Position numbers and translations under genes: made by a program. Positions 34,691-43,666 of a stretch of 64,000 bases of DNA are shown piece by piece. The stretch is taken from positions 62,001-126,000 of the forward strand of contig JBPOFA010000004.1 in NCBI GenBank assembly GCA_051251595.1, given 5' to 3'. This stretch comes from NORP110 sp051251595 (GTDB lineage: Bacteria > Pseudomonadota > Alphaproteobacteria > Rhodobacterales > Rhodobacteraceae). The notes beneath the pieces were generated by a model. That model ran no database searches. It was not told where the DNA came from and was given only the letters and a program-made list of their open reading frames with translations. How positions within the stretch are numbered: position 1 is the stretch's first letter; every line of letters begins with the position of its first letter.

Positions 34691-36163
34691 TCAATCGCCG
34701 GTATGCATTGCCTTGGCCAGTGCGCTTTGCCACAGGCTGCGGCTTGCGTCGCGTTCTGCCTGATCAATCGCTGGTTCAAACAGCTTGGCCTCTCCTGCCG
34801 TGGTTTTGCTTTCTGTACCCAAGGTGGCAAAACTCATCGCGGCCACACCGAACGCACCGACGTCTTCCATATCTGCACGCAAGACTTTGCGCCCAAGAAT
34901 ATCAGCCTGGGTTTGCATCAGAAAATCATTGGTCGAGGCCCCGCCATCTGCGCGAAGCTCTGACATTGGGTGGCCGATATCGCTTTCCATCGCCTCAAAC
35001 ACATCCGCGATCTGATGGGTGATTGCATCAATCGTGGCGCGCGCCAAATGGGCTGGGGTGGTTGCATGGGTCATGCCGGTGAGTGTGCCTGTGGCGTCGT
35101 CGTTCCAATGCGGGGCACCAAGGCCAGCCAGGGCCGGCACAAAACTTACACCGCCCGCATCGGGCACGGTTTGCGCAAGATCGGACAGGGCTGCGGCATC
35201 CGTCGCGCCGATCAGCCCGGCCATAAAGGCTGCGGCCTGTCCGGATACGGTGATGTTGCCCTCTAACGCATGGGCGGTTCCATTGCGATCTGTCCAGGCG
35301 ATGGTGCCGGACAGGCCGTGGGAGGATGCCGTGCGGTGTGGTGTCAGGGTCATCAGCGATGATCCGGTGCCATAGGTGGCTTTGACCGTTCCGCTGCTGC
35401 GCACGCCGTGGCCGTATAGGGCCGCATGGCTGTCGCCCATCATGGCGGTGATTGGTGTTCCGGCTGCGAGCTCGGTCGCCCCTTCTGCAACCTGTCCAAA
35501 CACGCTATCCGATGGACGGGGTGTGGGCAGGCAGGTCAGGGGGACGTCAAACAAGGCGCACAAATCGCTGCTAAAACTTAGCGTTTCGGTGTCAAACAAT
35601 TGTGTGCGCGAGGCGTTGGAATGATCGGTCGCAAATTCTGCGCCTCCGGTCAGTTTCCACAGTAACCAGCTGTCCACGGTGCCTGCGCGCAGGTTGCCGG
35701 ATTTCGCCAAATCTGCGGCGGCGGGGATGTTCTGCATGACCCAGGCCAGCTTCGTCGATGGAAAGAGCGGGTTGATCTGAAGCCCGGTTGCCTTGGTCAC
35801 GGTTTCGTCGTGGCCCGCTGCAATCAGATCGGCACAATGCTGTGTTGTGCGGCGGCATTGCCAGATAATGGCCGGGCAGATCGGCTGCGAGGTTTCAGCG
35901 TCCCAAACGACCAGGGTTTCACGCTGGTTCGCAATGGCGATGGCATCAACGGGCGCATTGCCCGCATTGGCGGTAATGTCGGCGATGACACCCTGGACAG
36001 AGGCCCAGATGTCTTCCGCGGATTGTTCTGCCCATCCCGATTTCGGATATGCCGTTGCCAAGGGGCGCGAGGCCCGCGCCAGGATGTCGCCGTTGTTGTT
36101 GATCAGCAGGGCTTTGGTGTTTGTTGTTCCCTGGTCAATCGCAAGAACGTTTTGAGCGCTCAT
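34691..36163 (-). CDS. FGGY-family carbohydrate kinase (glycerol-kinase-like)
   Basis: 490 residues. FGGY motifs include the N-terminal phosphate loop AIDQGTTNTKALL, ANQRETLVVWD, GTVDSWLLWKLTGG, the second phosphate motif YGTGSSLMTLT and the C-terminal adenosine motif RADGGASTNDFLMQTQAD. It phosphorylates a polyol or ketose with ATP. It overlaps the transketolase C-subunit gene by 4 bases and closes a four-gene operon. In that context a ketose produced by the upstream isomerase is the likely substrate. D-apulose kinase (ApsK) is one known enzyme of this type, but glycerol or another ketose cannot be excluded. Confidence 0.88.
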   Translation of the reverse strand: MSAQNVLAIDQGTTNTKALLINNNGDILARASRPLATAYPKSGWAEQSAEDIWASVQGVIADITANAGNAPVDAIAIANQRETLVVWDAETSQPICPAIIWQCRRTTQHCADLIAAGHDETVTKATGLQINPLFPSTKLAWVMQNIPAAADLAKSGNLRAGTVDSWLLWKLTGGAEFATDHSNASRTQLFDTETLSFSSDLCALFDVPLTCLPTPRPSDSVFGQVAEGATELAAGTPITAMMGDSHAALYGHGVRSSGTVKATYGTGSSLMTLTPHRTASSHGLSGTIAWTDRNGTAHALEGNITVSGQAAAFMAGLIGATDAAALSDLAQTVPDAGGVSFVPALAGLGAPHWNDDATGTLTGMTHATTPAHLARATIDAITHQIADVFEAMESDIGHPMSELRADGGASTNDFLMQTQADILGRKVLRADMEDVGAFGVAAMSFATLGTESKTTAGEAKLFEPAIDQAERDASRSLWQSALAKAMHTGD

Positions 36164-37122
36164 TCGCCCGCCCTTTGGAGCGCTCGCCGCGCAGCAGCGG
36201 CAATTCCGTCAGCAGACAAACCGTATTCTTTGAACAACCAATCAACAGAGCCGGTTGGCACAAAACCGGGGAATCCGACGCGTTCCAGTGGAACGGGCAG
36301 GTTCGCTGATGTCAGCTCTGCCACGGCACCGCCCAGTCCGCCCCTGACAGAGGCCTCTTCGACGGTTACCAAGGCACCGGTTTCCTCGGCAGCGGCCAGA
36401 ATTGCGGCCTCATCCAAGGGGTTGATCGTGGCCATGTTGAGGACGCGTGCGGACACGCCTTCGGCTGCAAGCGCATCCGATGCGGCTGCGGCCAGATGAA
36501 CGGTCGTGCCATTGGCGATGATCGTGACATCGCGTCCGGCGCGGACCAGTTCGGCCTTGCCTGCACGGAACACGCGGTTGGGGACGTCCAGCTCGGGGAC
36601 GGGCATGCGCGACAATCGGACGTAAACCGGGCCTTCATGCGCGGCGGCCCATTTGATCGCCTCTGCGGTTTCCCAAGGGTCTGCAGGCGCAATGACCGTT
36701 AGATTGTTCAACACCCGCAGCCAGGCGAAATCTTCGATTGAATGGTGGGTTGGTCCAAGCTCTCCATAGGCGATGCCAGACGACTGGCCGATCAGTTTCA
36801 CATTGAAACCGGCATAAGCAACATCGGCTTTGACCTGTTCCAGGGAACGACCGGTGAGGAAACAGGACGCAGCTGATACAAATGGGATATGTCCGCCATT
36901 GGCCAGACCCGCGCCGACGCCGACCATGCATTGTTCAGCAATGCCAACATTGACCAGCCGGTTCGGGAATTTCTTTTGAAATCCACCCAGTTTTGATGAT
37001 CCGATTGAATCGTTCACAACGGCGACGATCCGAGGATCATTTTCGGCCAGATCCTCTAGCGTTGCGACCCACGCATTGCGGCAGTCGAACAGGTCTTGGG
37101 TTTTTAGGGCAACATCAGCCAT
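36160..37122 (-). CDS. Transketolase, C-terminal subunit (split type)
   Basis: 320 residues holding the pyrimidine-binding and C-terminal domains of transketolase: IVAVVNDSIGSSKLGGF, the conserved Glu region NVGIAEQCMVGVGAG, LGPTHHSIEDFAWL and VYVRLSRMPVPE. It needs the N-terminal subunit, encoded by the next gene upstream, to bind thiamine diphosphate. The two genes share one base at a TGATG junction. Split transketolases in sugar-catabolic operons often act on unusual ketose phosphates (apulose-4-phosphate, sulfofructose) rather than in the pentose phosphate pathway. Confidence 0.9.
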   Translation of the reverse strand: MADVALKTQDLFDCRNAWVATLEDLAENDPRIVAVVNDSIGSSKLGGFQKKFPNRLVNVGIAEQCMVGVGAGLANGGHIPFVSAASCFLTGRSLEQVKADVAYAGFNVKLIGQSSGIAYGELGPTHHSIEDFAWLRVLNNLTVIAPADPWETAEAIKWAAAHEGPVYVRLSRMPVPELDVPNRVFRAGKAELVRAGRDVTIIANGTTVHLAAAASDALAAEGVSARVLNMATINPLDEAAILAAAEETGALVTVEEASVRGGLGGAVAELTSANLPVPLERVGFPGFVPTGSVDWLFKEYGLSADGIAAAARRALQRAGE

Positions 37123-37937
37123 CAGACCAACTCCTCCATGGCGGCGGCATATTGTTCGGCGTTCGGAACGCCGTGATGCCAGCTGGCCTGGTTTTCCATA
37201 AACGAAACGCCCTTGCCTTTGACGGTGTTGGCGATGACAGCCCGAGGTTTGTCGCCCGGAGCGGCAGACAACAGCGCCAGCAATGCGGCGTGGTCGTGGC
37301 CATTGACGAATTCCACGTCAAAGCCAAAGGCGGCAAGCTTTTGATCCAGCGGGTCAAGCCCAACCGTTTCTTCGGTGCCCTGGCCCTGTTGCAGTCGATT
37401 GCGGTCGATGATCCATGTCAGGTTTGACAGTTTCCGGTGGCCGGCTGTCATGGCTGCTTCCCAGTTAGAGCCCTCTTGGATTTCGCCGTCCCCGGTCAGC
37501 ACGAATGTGCGATAGTTGGCGTCACGGATTTGACCTGAAATCGCAATCCCCGTGGCGACCGGCATTCCGTGCCCCAATGGGCCGGTATTGGTTTCGACGC
37601 CGGGCAGGTAGTTTCGGTTTGGGTGCCCGTTCAGCATAGAGTTTGGCTGCATGTAGGTGTTCAGCATGTCCTCTGGGTAATAGCCCGCAGCGCAGAGCAC
37701 GGTATAGAGTGCGCCGGTTGCGTGGCCCTTGGACATGATGAACCGGTCACGGTCTGCCCAATTCGGGTTTTCCGCATCGTAATTCAACACGCCAAAATAC
37801 AGCGTTGCCATAATGTCGGTGGCTGAAAAGTCACCGCCCGGATGCCCGAGACGCGCCTCGTAAACCATTTGGAAGGAACGTCGCCGCATCCAGAGCGCTT
37901 TTTCCCGGATCAGATCCAGTGGGGTATTTGCTAACAT
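37122..37937 (-). CDS. Transketolase, N-terminal subunit (split type)
   Basis: 271 residues with the thiamine-diphosphate domain. Visible are YEARLGHPGGDFSATDI, SKGHATGALY, GPLGHGMPVATG and the ThDP/Mg motif GDGEIQEGSNWEAAMTAG ending with NRLQQ. ATG 37937 is chosen; the frame opens at TTG 37952, inside the end of the isomerase gene. It lies 11 bases after the isomerase stop and overlaps the C-subunit gene by one base. Together the two subunits transfer a two-carbon unit between a ketose and an aldose phosphate. Confidence 0.9.
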   Translation of the reverse strand: MLANTPLDLIREKALWMRRRSFQMVYEARLGHPGGDFSATDIMATLYFGVLNYDAENPNWADRDRFIMSKGHATGALYTVLCAAGYYPEDMLNTYMQPNSMLNGHPNRNYLPGVETNTGPLGHGMPVATGIAISGQIRDANYRTFVLTGDGEIQEGSNWEAAMTAGHRKLSNLTWIIDRNRLQQGQGTEETVGLDPLDQKLAAFGFDVEFVNGHDHAALLALLSAAPGDKPRAVIANTVKGKGVSFMENQASWHHGVPNAEQYAAAMEELV

Positions 37938-37948
37938 GTTCGCGTCTT

Positions 37949-39415
37949 TCAAAATCTATTCGGCATAAACAGCTGAGGCTCTGGGGTTTGGTTGTGATGG
38001 TAGATAGGCCATCCGAGATAGCGGACAACTGCTTCGTTCACGACATCTGCATGTTCACCGCGGACCATGGCAACGTGGTGTTCAAAGCCGTTTTGGGTCA
38101 CAAAGCGCATCAATTCGCGCAAGCGTTCAACCTTGGTTACAGCGATGCCGCCATCCATTGGAAAGGGATGGTCGGTAAATTCGCCCTGGCCGAGGTAGCA
38201 TTTTACCGTTCCGGCCCGATCATCAGAGGACAGGCGGAAATAGGTCATCGCACCGGGTGCAACCTTGCCTTTTACGGCGCCAAAGCACTTGGACCGGCCG
38301 ATGGATTCACCCAGGACGTCCAGCTCTGATATCTCTGGGGTTTCGCCGATGAAGCTTTTGGGGAAGTTCCCGCAATGGGTGCAAACGCACATATCCGCTT
38401 CGTCGGCATAGTTGTTGTTCCAGTCCAGAATTGCCGGTGGCGCGCTAGAGGCAAGGGCCAGAGCATACATTGAAATGGCCCCCATCACGTCGACTTCGCA
38501 GGCGGAGGGCATAAGCTCTTCGCCCATCATGCTCATCGTCAGGCAGGTGGCGCAGCCGAAATTGTCCTGCAAGGACCGCCAGCACTGAATTGCGCTGGCA
38601 TCGCATTCGTTTTCTTCGATCCACCGGTTTACGGCGACTGTCCACTTGGCCTGTTTCAGGATCTGGCTGTCTTGAATGTAATCGGGGATCGTGCCGTAGG
38701 CCTTGATGCGTTCCAGTTTTTCCAAAAGGACGGGATCGTTTTCTTTCACAGCTTCTGCCGCGCCCATCATTTCGGATAAATCGACAGTGACGACCGTTAT
38801 GCCTGCATCCTGCAACAGTTTTTCGGAATAGCGCATGGTTTGAAAGGCACCGGTTCTTGCACCGATCGCCCCAAGGCGGGCATTGCTTAGCCCGCGCACT
38901 GTGCGGCAAACCCGTGCAAACCGGTCCAGGTCAGCGCCAAATTCAGCGCTGTCTGTGTCGCAGGTGTGGGTCGTGGTTTCTGTGAAGGGGACGCCGTATT
39001 GCCAAAAGTTGTTGGTGACGGAAATTTTGCCGCAAAACGCATCGCGGCGGCTGTGGACGTCGACCTTATCCACCTCGTCATTTGAGGCTTGCAACAGAAT
39101 TGGAACGTTCAGCTTGGCACGGTTGACCAGCTCGGCAATTGCGATTTCGTCGCCGAAATTCGGCAGGCAAATGACAAGCCCGTCAATCTCATCGCGATGC
39201 TCTTTGAAGTGTTTCGCGTAAAGCTCTGCATCGGCGATGTTTTGGACTGCGCCGTTTTCCGTTGCCTCGTAGGGCAAGGTGACCACGTTGATGCCCAGCT
39301 TTTCGAGCTGTGCGAGAACTTCGTTGCGCGCAGTAAGGCATGGGGCGGGGCTAAAGAAGGCGCGGCTTCCTATGACTACACCTAGTGTCACTTTACGGCG
39401 AATCGTCAGCGTCAT
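37949..39415 (-). CDS. L-fucose/L-arabinose isomerase family enzyme
   Basis: 488 residues of the fucose-isomerase fold (COG2407-like). Probable Mn-binding residues are E307 (SACEVDVMG), D331 (AILDWNNNY) and H446/H447 (FEHHVAMV). A Cys-rich loop CVCTHCGNFPKS is also present. The family interconverts aldoses and ketoses. It is the first gene of an operon with split transketolase and an FGGY kinase, so it should supply the ketose that is phosphorylated and cleaved. D-apiose to D-apulose is one hypothesis, although the described D-apiose isomerase, as I recall, has a different fold. Two direct repeats lie 50-67 bases upstream. Confidence 0.85.
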   Translation of the reverse strand: MTLTIRRKVTLGVVIGSRAFFSPAPCLTARNEVLAQLEKLGINVVTLPYEATENGAVQNIADAELYAKHFKEHRDEIDGLVICLPNFGDEIAIAELVNRAKLNVPILLQASNDEVDKVDVHSRRDAFCGKISVTNNFWQYGVPFTETTTHTCDTDSAEFGADLDRFARVCRTVRGLSNARLGAIGARTGAFQTMRYSEKLLQDAGITVVTVDLSEMMGAAEAVKENDPVLLEKLERIKAYGTIPDYIQDSQILKQAKWTVAVNRWIEENECDASAIQCWRSLQDNFGCATCLTMSMMGEELMPSACEVDVMGAISMYALALASSAPPAILDWNNNYADEADMCVCTHCGNFPKSFIGETPEISELDVLGESIGRSKCFGAVKGKVAPGAMTYFRLSSDDRAGTVKCYLGQGEFTDHPFPMDGGIAVTKVERLRELMRFVTQNGFEHHVAMVRGEHADVVNEAVVRYLGWPIYHHNQTPEPQLFMPNRF

Positions 39416-39464
39416 GTATTCCTCCCGGCCGAACGGAAATCCTTAAACATTCGGTCAATTTTGT

Positions 39465-39482
39465 TTTCGTTTACTTTCGTTT
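39465..39482. promoter_or_regulatory. Putative DeoR-family operator (tandem TTTCGTTT)
   Basis: TTTCGTTT occurs at 39465-39472 and again at 39475-39482, a 10-base period that places both on one face of the helix. DeoR-family repressors of sugar operons often bind repeated TTTCG-type half sites. It is 50-67 bases upstream of the isomerase start, suited to control of that operon. Confidence 0.55.
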
Positions 39483-39547
39483 TCTGCGTATTACCAGATA
39501 GGGGCCTTCTCTGCAAGTGGCCGTGAACCGGTTTCTATCTGGGAACC

Positions 39548-39564
39548 ATAGCATTTTATGCTAT
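39548..39564. promoter_or_regulatory. Inverted repeat ATAGCA-N5-TGCTAT
   Basis: ATAGCA (39548-39553) and TGCTAT (39559-39564) are exact inverted repeats around TTTTA, followed by TTTT. It could be an operator or a weak terminator. It lies about midway between the two divergent genes, which favours a regulator site. Confidence 0.4.
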
Positions 39565-39840
39565 TTTTGTGGCTGTAATTTGGTGGGATAAGCCGGATAT
39601 TCCATGAGGTCGGGCTGGTGAATGGGCCAAATGGCCCCCCGAAATCTTGCAGGGATTGGGGTAAGTGAGATTAAACGAAACCAAATGCCAGAAATTATAT
39701 CGACCTCGGGAAAGGGCTGTGTCACGGGAATTCCCAGAAAATGCAGAGAAAACTATGCCCCTTTTCTGTTATGGTGAATTCATCTAGTCAGGGCATAATG
39801 TGAATGCAGGTGATCAAAACCCTAATTTCGGTGGAGTTCT

Positions 39841-40653
39841 ATGGTTAAAGAAAATTCGTCAATCGAACGCAGTGGAACGCTTGTCGGTCTTTTGTCCGAA
39901 CCGCGCCGAAGACGGATTTTGGAATGGATCCAGGAAGAGGGCGCCGCCCGCGTACGGGATCTTGCTGTGGCGTTTCAAGTGTCCGAGGCGACCATCCGGC
40001 AAGATCTGGAACGTTTGGAAGTCGAAGGGTTGATCACGCGCGAACATGGCGGGGCTTTCCTGAATTCGAACCCGACCCAAACCGGTCCGATGACTTTGCA
40101 TCATCAGGAAAACATGGACAAGAAGGCGAAGATCGGCGCGCTGGCTGCCAGCCTTGTGATGGATGGCGAGACGCTAATTCTGGATGCCGGCACGACAACA
40201 ACAGAGGTCGCCAGCAGGTTGGTGGGTCGCAAGAACCTGACCGTGATCACCAATGGTTTGAACATCGCCGCGATCCTTGGGGCGGTTCCGGGGTTCGCGG
40301 TTCATATGCCCGGCGGGCAATTCAAAGCGCCGACACTGTCGTTGTCCGGTGACAAGTCAGTTGAATATTTCCGGAACATTTTCGCGGGGAAACTGTTTCT
40401 TGCAACAGCCGGTGTCGCGCTGGATTCCGGTCTGACCTATCCCAGTTTCGCGGACCTGCAATTAAAAGAGGCGATGATCCGCGCCACCAGCCACGTCTAT
40501 CTGGTCGCGGATTCCACAAAGATCAACAAATCGTCCTTTACCCGCCTGGGGTCGTTGGATGTGATCCATTCGTTCATCACCGATGACGGTATCTCTGATG
40601 CGGATGCAAAAGAGTTTGAACGACGCGGTATTGAACTTTTGATCGCGAAATAG
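39841..40653 (+). CDS. DeoR-family transcriptional regulator
   Basis: 270 residues. The N-terminal DeoR helix-turn-helix is RDLAVAFQVSEATIRQDLERL with EGLITREHGGAF. The C-terminal sugar-phosphate-sensing domain shows LILDAGTTTTEVASRL, VITNGLNIA and a late LVADSTKINKSSFTRLG. Such proteins repress sugar operons until a phosphorylated intermediate binds. It is divergent from the isomerase/transketolase/kinase operon, the likely target. ATG 39841 has GGTGGAG upstream. Confidence 0.92.
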   Translation: MVKENSSIERSGTLVGLLSEPRRRRILEWIQEEGAARVRDLAVAFQVSEATIRQDLERLEVEGLITREHGGAFLNSNPTQTGPMTLHHQENMDKKAKIGALAASLVMDGETLILDAGTTTTEVASRLVGRKNLTVITNGLNIAAILGAVPGFAVHMPGGQFKAPTLSLSGDKSVEYFRNIFAGKLFLATAGVALDSGLTYPSFADLQLKEAMIRATSHVYLVADSTKINKSSFTRLGSLDVIHSFITDDGISDADAKEFERRGIELLIAK

Positions 40654-40656
40654 GGC

Positions 40657-41715
40657 TTACCAGACCTGTCCACGGGCCGTGACCGGGGCCTGACGTTCAA
40701 CTGTTTCGCCGCGCGTCAGCGTAACACGATCCAGCATGTTGGACACCACGCAGGCGTGGTTCGGAATAATCCTGATGCGTTGGCCGACGGTAAGGTCTAT
40801 CGGCTTTTCGCTGGTGATGCGGCCATGCTCTTCGCTGAGTTGGTCGATGAAATAGTCAGGATGGCCAAGCACATGGCCGTACCCCGTCAGCCCAAGCAGA
40901 TCAGAGGTCAAAACCTTAGAGCCCGCATCGATGATTGCCCGATGGCGGGACGGCACAGAGACCACCGTTGCCAGCACGCTGAGCGCGCAATCATCCCAAT
41001 CGCAGGTGCCGCGCAGAACCAAGGATCGGTCGTTATAGATATAGGTGCCGATGCGATATTCTGTGGCCAGCGGCATTTCATGGGCGTGCCACATGTCGGG
41101 GGAACCACCGGATGAAATGACCTCTACCGTCAGGCCATCTGCCTCGATCCGCGATTTCGCATCGCTTAACCAGGCCAGCACGTTTTGGGTGCCGCCAACC
41201 GGCGGGTAAGTCATCAAACCCTTGAATGTCAGACCAGGTGCTTTTTTGATCTTTTTCGCCAGTTCGGCTGCCTCTGCGGGGTTGTCCACGCCGCAGCGAT
41301 CCGCGCCTGTATTGCATTCTACCAATACATCCATAGGCTGAGGGGCCTCTGCAAACCCCCGGCTAAGGGATGCGACAACCTCTGGGCTGTCGGCCACGAC
41401 TGACAGTTTGACCTTTTGTGCAAGCTTGCGAAGCTGCGCGGTCTTTTCGGCGCCCAGGATATTGTAGGTCAGAAGAACGTCGAGATCTTGGCCGGTTTCA
41501 AGCATCGCCTCGGCCTCGGATATTTTTTGGCAGGTGATGCCAATCGCCCCGGCGGCAAGCTGTTCTTGTGCAAGAAAGGGCAGTTTATGCGTTTTGATAT
41601 GGGGGCGCAGTTTCAGGCCATGGCTGTCGCAATAGTCCTGAAACGCGCGAATGTTCTTTTCGGCAATATCGAGGTCCACAAGAACTTCGGGGGTGTCCAA
41701 GGCCATTCTGTTCAT
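40657..41715 (-). CDS. D-threonine aldolase-like PLP enzyme (alanine racemase fold)
   Basis: 352 residues of the fold-type III PLP family. The PLP lysine lies in LRPHIKTHK near residue 44; other landmarks are TCQKISEAEAML, VECNTGADRCGV, SSGGSPDM and the C-terminal metal-site region HCRAI-like RHRAIIDAGSKVL with PNHACVVSN. Relatives cleave D-threonine, D-3-hydroxyaspartate or similar beta-hydroxy amino acids to glycine and an aldehyde. Start ATG 41715 has AGGAGAT upstream; ATG 41706 is a second option. It is convergent with deoR. A link to the sugar pathways is unproven. Confidence 0.83.
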   Translation of the reverse strand: MNRMALDTPEVLVDLDIAEKNIRAFQDYCDSHGLKLRPHIKTHKLPFLAQEQLAAGAIGITCQKISEAEAMLETGQDLDVLLTYNILGAEKTAQLRKLAQKVKLSVVADSPEVVASLSRGFAEAPQPMDVLVECNTGADRCGVDNPAEAAELAKKIKKAPGLTFKGLMTYPPVGGTQNVLAWLSDAKSRIEADGLTVEVISSGGSPDMWHAHEMPLATEYRIGTYIYNDRSLVLRGTCDWDDCALSVLATVVSVPSRHRAIIDAGSKVLTSDLLGLTGYGHVLGHPDYFIDQLSEEHGRITSEKPIDLTVGQRIRIIPNHACVVSNMLDRVTLTRGETVERQAPVTARGQVW

Positions 41716-42051
41716 TTCAAGATCTCCTGCGATCAAGTTTCTGGGGACGGAGTGTGAGTCCAGCTTTTGGCGACCCTGACAGACGACCCGAGAATTTTAA
41801 AGCAGGTCTTGCGGGGCACTCGGGTTTGAGAAGATGGATTGCAGACAGGCTGCGAAATTCATAAAGATTGCGCGACGGACATGGGGAGGGGCCGATTGGC
41901 CTTAATGAAGACGATTTCTGACATTGGTGTCGACGACCGTGAACTTTTGGGCGGAACAAACAATAAAGTCCGGCGCAGAGAAATCGCTTTGATCCAACAA
42001 TGTGTTGAACCGAAGGAACCGACGCGGCTGTTGGTTTAAGAAAGGACGAAA
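41716..42051. other. 336-base divergent gap
   Basis: It separates the aldolase-like gene (-) from the SDR gene (+) and should contain both promoters. A 42-codon frame starting at ATG 41908 runs to TAA about 12 bases before the SDR start. It resembles nothing I know and is not called as a gene. A good ribosome site GAAAGGA precedes ATG 42052. Confidence 0.4.
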
Positions 42052-42789
42052 ATGGGAAGACTTGACGGAAAAACCTGCCTGGTCACGGCAGCAGGCCAGG
42101 GCATTGGGCGGGCTTCGGTCGCGGCCATGAAAGCAGAGGGCGCAAAGGTTTTTGCGACTGATGTCAATTCCGACTCTGTCGCTTCATTGGTTGGCGATGG
42201 TTTTGAGGCGTTTGAGCTGGATGTTCTGGACCCAAAATCTATCACGGCGGCCTATGAAAAGACCGGACCTGTGGATGTGCTGTTCAATTGTGCAGGCTAT
42301 GTGGCTGGCGGCACGATCCTTGAATGTGACGAAGACCAGTGGGACTTTTCCATGGGCATCAATGTCACCGCGATGTATCGCATGGTGCGGACCTATTTAC
42401 CTGCCATGGTTGATGCTGGCGGCGGTTCGATCATCAATATGTCTTCGGTGGCGTCCTCTGTCATCGCGGCGCCCAATCGGTTTGTCTATGGCGCGACTAA
42501 AGCTGCTGTGATCGGGATGACCAAATCCATCGCAGGCGACTTTGTTGCCAAAGGTGTTCGATGCAATGCGATCTGTCCTGGAACGGTTGAATCCCCGTCC
42601 TTGCATGAGCGGTTGCGCGCAACGGGCAACTACGAAGCCGCCCTTGCCGAATTCATTGCCCGTCAGCCCCTTGGGCGTATCGGGAAACCTGAAGAAATTG
42701 CAGCGCTCGTGGTTTATTTGGCCTCGGATGAATCTGCCTACACGACTGGTGTCGCCCATGTGATCGACGGCGGCTGGTCAAACGCTTAA
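42052..42789 (+). CDS. SDR, 2-keto-3-deoxy-L-fuconate dehydrogenase-like
   Basis: 245 residues. The N-terminus GRLDGKTCLVTAAGQGIGRA, the segment VLFNCAGYVAGGTILECD and the end VIDGGWSNA closely recall the 2-keto-3-deoxy-L-fuconate dehydrogenase group. Catalytic S132, Y146 and K150 (YGATK) are intact. The reaction would oxidise a 2-keto-3-deoxy acid to a 2,4-diketo acid with NAD+. The next gene encodes a FAH-family hydrolase that would cleave such a diketo acid. The substrate could equally be the L-rhamnonate, L-arabonate or D-arabonate analogue. Confidence 0.85.
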   Translation: MGRLDGKTCLVTAAGQGIGRASVAAMKAEGAKVFATDVNSDSVASLVGDGFEAFELDVLDPKSITAAYEKTGPVDVLFNCAGYVAGGTILECDEDQWDFSMGINVTAMYRMVRTYLPAMVDAGGGSIINMSSVASSVIAAPNRFVYGATKAAVIGMTKSIAGDFVAKGVRCNAICPGTVESPSLHERLRATGNYEAALAEFIARQPLGRIGKPEEIAALVVYLASDESAYTTGVAHVIDGGWSNA

Positions 42790-42801
42790 AGGAAAATAAA
42801 T

Positions 42802-43650
42802 ATGAAACTTCTTCGTTTTGGCCCAAATGGCGCTGAAAAACCCGGTATTCTGGATGATGACGGCGTCATTCGCGATTTGTCTTCGATCGTCGGTGATCTG
42901 TCCGGAGAGACATTGTCTGATGCAGGCCTTGCTGCGATCCGCGATGCGGATCTGGCCGCTTTGCCGGTTGTTGACCCAAGCACCCGTTTGGGGCCGCCGA
43001 TTGCGGGCACCGGCAAATTCATCTGCATCGGTTTGAACTATGCCGACCACGCCGCCGAAAGCGGTTTGGATGTCCCCTCAGAGCCGGTCATCTTTATGAA
43101 AGCCACCAGCGCGATTTGTGGCCCGAATGACCCGATCATCATTCCGCGCGGTTCAGAAAAAACCGACTGGGAGGTCGAGCTGGCCGTCGTCATCGGAACC
43201 CGCGCCAAATATGTGTCCCAAGAAGATGCGCTGAACTATGTGGCTGGTTACTGTGTCACCAATGACGTGTCAGAGCGTGCGTTTCAGATTGAACGCCAGG
43301 GCCAGTGGACCAAGGGTAAATCCTGTGACAATTACGGTCAGATTGGCCCGTGGCTGGTCACTCGCGATGATGTTGCGGACCCGCAGGACCTTTCGATGTG
43401 GTTGAAAGTGAACGGTGACACCATGCAAGACGGGTCAACCACCACAATGGTTTACGGTGTTGCGCATGTTGTGTCGTACCTTAGCCAATTCATGAGCCTG
43501 ATGCCGGGTGACGTGATTTCCACAGGGACGCCTCCGGGCGTTGGTCTGGGACAGAAACCACCGAAATATCTGCGCGCGGGCGATGTGGTAGAGCTTGGCA
43601 TCGAAGGTCTGGGCTCACAGAGTCAGGACGTTATCGCAGACCCGGAATAA
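42802..43650 (+). CDS. FAH-family hydrolase (2,4-diketo-3-deoxy acid hydrolase-like)
   Basis: 282 residues of the fumarylacetoacetase-like fold. The core is KFICIGLNYADHAAESG, the metal-binding acidic strand DWEVELAVVIG, GYCVTNDVSERAFQ, GPWLVTRDDV and MPGDVISTGTPPGVGLG. In non-phosphorylating L-fucose and L-rhamnose pathways this family hydrolyses a 2,4-diketo-3-deoxy acid to pyruvate and lactate or glycolate. It lies 12 bases after the SDR gene, so the two steps are consecutive in one transcript. Often annotated as ureidoglycolate lyase, which I think is wrong here. Confidence 0.87.
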   Translation: MKLLRFGPNGAEKPGILDDDGVIRDLSSIVGDLSGETLSDAGLAAIRDADLAALPVVDPSTRLGPPIAGTGKFICIGLNYADHAAESGLDVPSEPVIFMKATSAICGPNDPIIIPRGSEKTDWEVELAVVIGTRAKYVSQEDALNYVAGYCVTNDVSERAFQIERQGQWTKGKSCDNYGQIGPWLVTRDDVADPQDLSMWLKVNGDTMQDGSTTTMVYGVAHVVSYLSQFMSLMPGDVISTGTPPGVGLGQKPPKYLRAGDVVELGIEGLGSQSQDVIADPE

Positions 43651-43666
43651 TCGACGTGAAATAAAA

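Larger units (their letters stand above)
39416..39840. other. 425-base divergent regulatory region
   Basis: No gene is seen between the isomerase operon (-) and the deoR-type gene (+). The region is A+T-rich relative to its flanks. It holds a pair of direct repeats (39465-39482), an inverted repeat followed by a T run (39548-39564) and a single further AAACGAAA (39673-39680), the reverse complement of the direct-repeat unit. Promoters for both directions should lie here. Confidence 0.6.

Noticed and set aside
41908..42039. 42-codon frame ending just before the SDR gene
   Set aside because: No recognised homology, no ribosome site of its own, and position inside a divergent promoter region; more likely chance.
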